Shown one piece after another: positions 63,042 through 64,000 of a stretch of 64,000 bases of DNA. Source of the DNA: Spirosoma terrae. GTDB lineage: Bacteria; Bacteroidota; Bacteroidia; Cytophagales; Spirosomataceae. Position 1 is the stretch's first letter, and the number at the start of each line of letters is the position of its first letter. The stretch spans positions 62,001 through 126,000 of the forward strand of contig NZ_JAAFZH010000007.1 of assembly GCF_010435915.1 (NCBI RefSeq). Direction: 5' to 3'. The translations under genes were made by a program, and so were the position numbers. Under the pieces are notes generated by a model. That model saw only the letters and a program-made list of their open reading frames with translations, was not told the DNA's origin and searched no databases.

Positions 63042-64000
63042 ATGACAAAAGGCCTGATTATTAGCTACCTGTGGCTAACCGCACTTGTGGGCTGGTCACA
63101 GTCAGTTGAGCCAATCCAGATTGGGAATGAACCAGATTGGCCACTACAAAACCATCTTTTACTATTTAGGCCAGCATCGTGGCTTACCCCTTCGCAGGCT
63201 TTTGCGGCTGCCAAAACATCGCCCACTATCCGTCTTACGAAACAACACCTCAATCTGGGTCTTGAGCCTAACTATGTGTGGTTGTATTTCAAGTTGATGA
63301 ATACAGGAGGTGCTCAGACCGTCGTCTTTCAGCTCGATCGTGTTGATATACACCGCCTTCAGTGTTTTCGCCGACGGAATGGCCAGATCGATACATTAGC
63401 CCTTATGGGCGATGCCTTCCCGTTTTCGGATCGCCCGATCAGGATTAATTATTTTGCAATTCCTATTCCACTTCAAGCGGGCGAACAATCCGAAATTATG
63501 GTTCTCCTCGACAAGCGGGATGAGTTCATTTCGGGAAACCTGACCCTCTCTTCATCCGACAAATTTTTACAGACCGTTCGGCTCGATACCGCACTGATTG
63601 CCTTTTTCCTCGGCATGGCCGGGTTTATTTTTCTCTTCAACTTTCTACTCTGGCTTTCTCTTAAAGATTCGGTGCACCTATTTTTTATGGCTCACCTGGC
63701 TTCTACTACAGTCTTTGTGCTTAGTAGTCTTGGCTATGGCTTTGAGTTTATATGGCCCGAGTTACTGTACAGTAATTCACTTATGCTGACCATGTTATCG
63801 GCGCTTTGGGCCAGCACCAACCTGTTTCTGATGAAACGCTTTCTGGGACTCAATCCAGCAACCAGCCAGTATGCAAAGGCCACAACCTGGTTAGCGTGGT
63901 ATATCCTGATTTTGTCTTGGGTAGGTTGTTCCATCGCCTTATATCAACAGCAACAACTACCAGTATTTATTCTTAAGCTAGGTGAATTTCTGCTTGTAAC
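63042..64000 (+). CDS. 7TMR-DISM sensor protein, 5' part
   Basis: This gene runs off the right edge, so only about 319 residues are seen. An exported N-terminal region (signal LIISYLWLTALVGWSQS) with the 7TMR-DISMED2 pattern (NYVWLYFKLMNTGGAQTVVFQLDRVDIHRLQCF) is followed by seven-helix segments starting near residue 185 (TALIAFFLGMAGFIFLFNFLLWLSL, HLFFMAHLASTTVFVLSSLGYGF, LTMLSALWASTNLFLMKRFLGL). Proteins of this class end in histidine kinase, LytTR or cyclase domains, which would lie outside the window. It is divergent from the PKD lipoprotein. Confidence 0.85.
   Translation, partial: MTKGLIISYLWLTALVGWSQSVEPIQIGNEPDWPLQNHLLLFRPASWLTPSQAFAAAKTSPTIRLTKQHLNLGLEPNYVWLYFKLMNTGGAQTVVFQLDRVDIHRLQCFRRRNGQIDTLALMGDAFPFSDRPIRINYFAIPIPLQAGEQSEIMVLLDKRDEFISGNLTLSSSDKFLQTVRLDTALIAFFLGMAGFIFLFNFLLWLSLKDSVHLFFMAHLASTTVFVLSSLGYGFEFIWPELLYSNSLMLTMLSALWASTNLFLMKRFLGLNPATSQYAKATTWLAWYILILSWVGCSIALYQQQQLPVFILKLGEFLLV

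Overview
The window looks like chromosomal DNA from a Bacteroidota member of the Cytophagales, most like Spirosoma or a relative. This rests on a SusC/SusD pair, a TonB-receptor/DUF4374/PepSY/DUF4198 metal-uptake row, many AraC-type and LytTR/7TM regulators, lipoproteins with LxxC lipoboxes, weak Shine-Dalgarno signals and TAnnTTTG-type promoter elements. The genus is an inference from gene content. No rRNA, tRNA, CRISPR array, insertion sequence, integrase or phage gene was seen.

Layout. 1-11082: the 3' part of a luciferase-like oxidoreductase, hslU, a small secreted protein, a reverse-strand trio (NTF2-like lipoprotein, MFS exporter, CEGH-motif protein), then mltG, a hotdog thioesterase, a YihY-family membrane protein, a family 2 glycosyltransferase, a Sua5/YciO-type protein and a lipoprotein closed by a strong terminator. 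11156-16127: tandem NTF2-like protein, CPA1 Na+/H+ antiporter with a PIG-L deacetylase, then an AraC regulator and a VOC protein. 16130-23643: a reverse-strand metal-acquisition operon (TonB receptor, DUF4374, PepSY, DUF4198, small protein) with a divergent AraC regulator. 23651-31468: small enzymes and regulators, including an AlkZ-like winged-helix protein, a retropepsin-like protein that lacks its first catalytic Asp, a CPBP protease, a Crp-like regulator, a cupin and two tandem paralogous AraC regulators.

31677-44441: an amidohydrolase, then a glycan-utilisation-like locus read on the minus strand (susC, susD, BNR/sialidase-like hydrolase, cupin-type sugar isomerase, BASS-family symporter). 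A LacI regulator lies upstream on the opposite strand, with a matching operator-like tandem repeat in the susC leader. A PIN toxin-antitoxin pair sits between susC and lacI. 44442-50695: a decayed HxlR gene, an HExxH protein, an alpha/beta hydrolase, an AraC regulator, a decayed LytTR response regulator and an M13 metallopeptidase. 50982-64000: S9 peptidase, inositol monophosphatase, threonine aldolase, a GNAT-nitrilase fusion, DoxX protein, a Crp regulator, a subtilase lipoprotein, a large GT-C-like membrane protein, a PKD lipoprotein and the 5' part of a 7TM-DISM sensor that runs off the window.

Non-coding structure is rich. Three intergenic copies share a 9-base AATCCTGTC-type unit arranged as hairpins. 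A perfect 36-base inverted repeat separates two convergent genes. A nested set of inverted repeats follows the S9 peptidase gene. The hexamer CTACGT/ACGTAG looks strongly over-represented in both genes and spacers.
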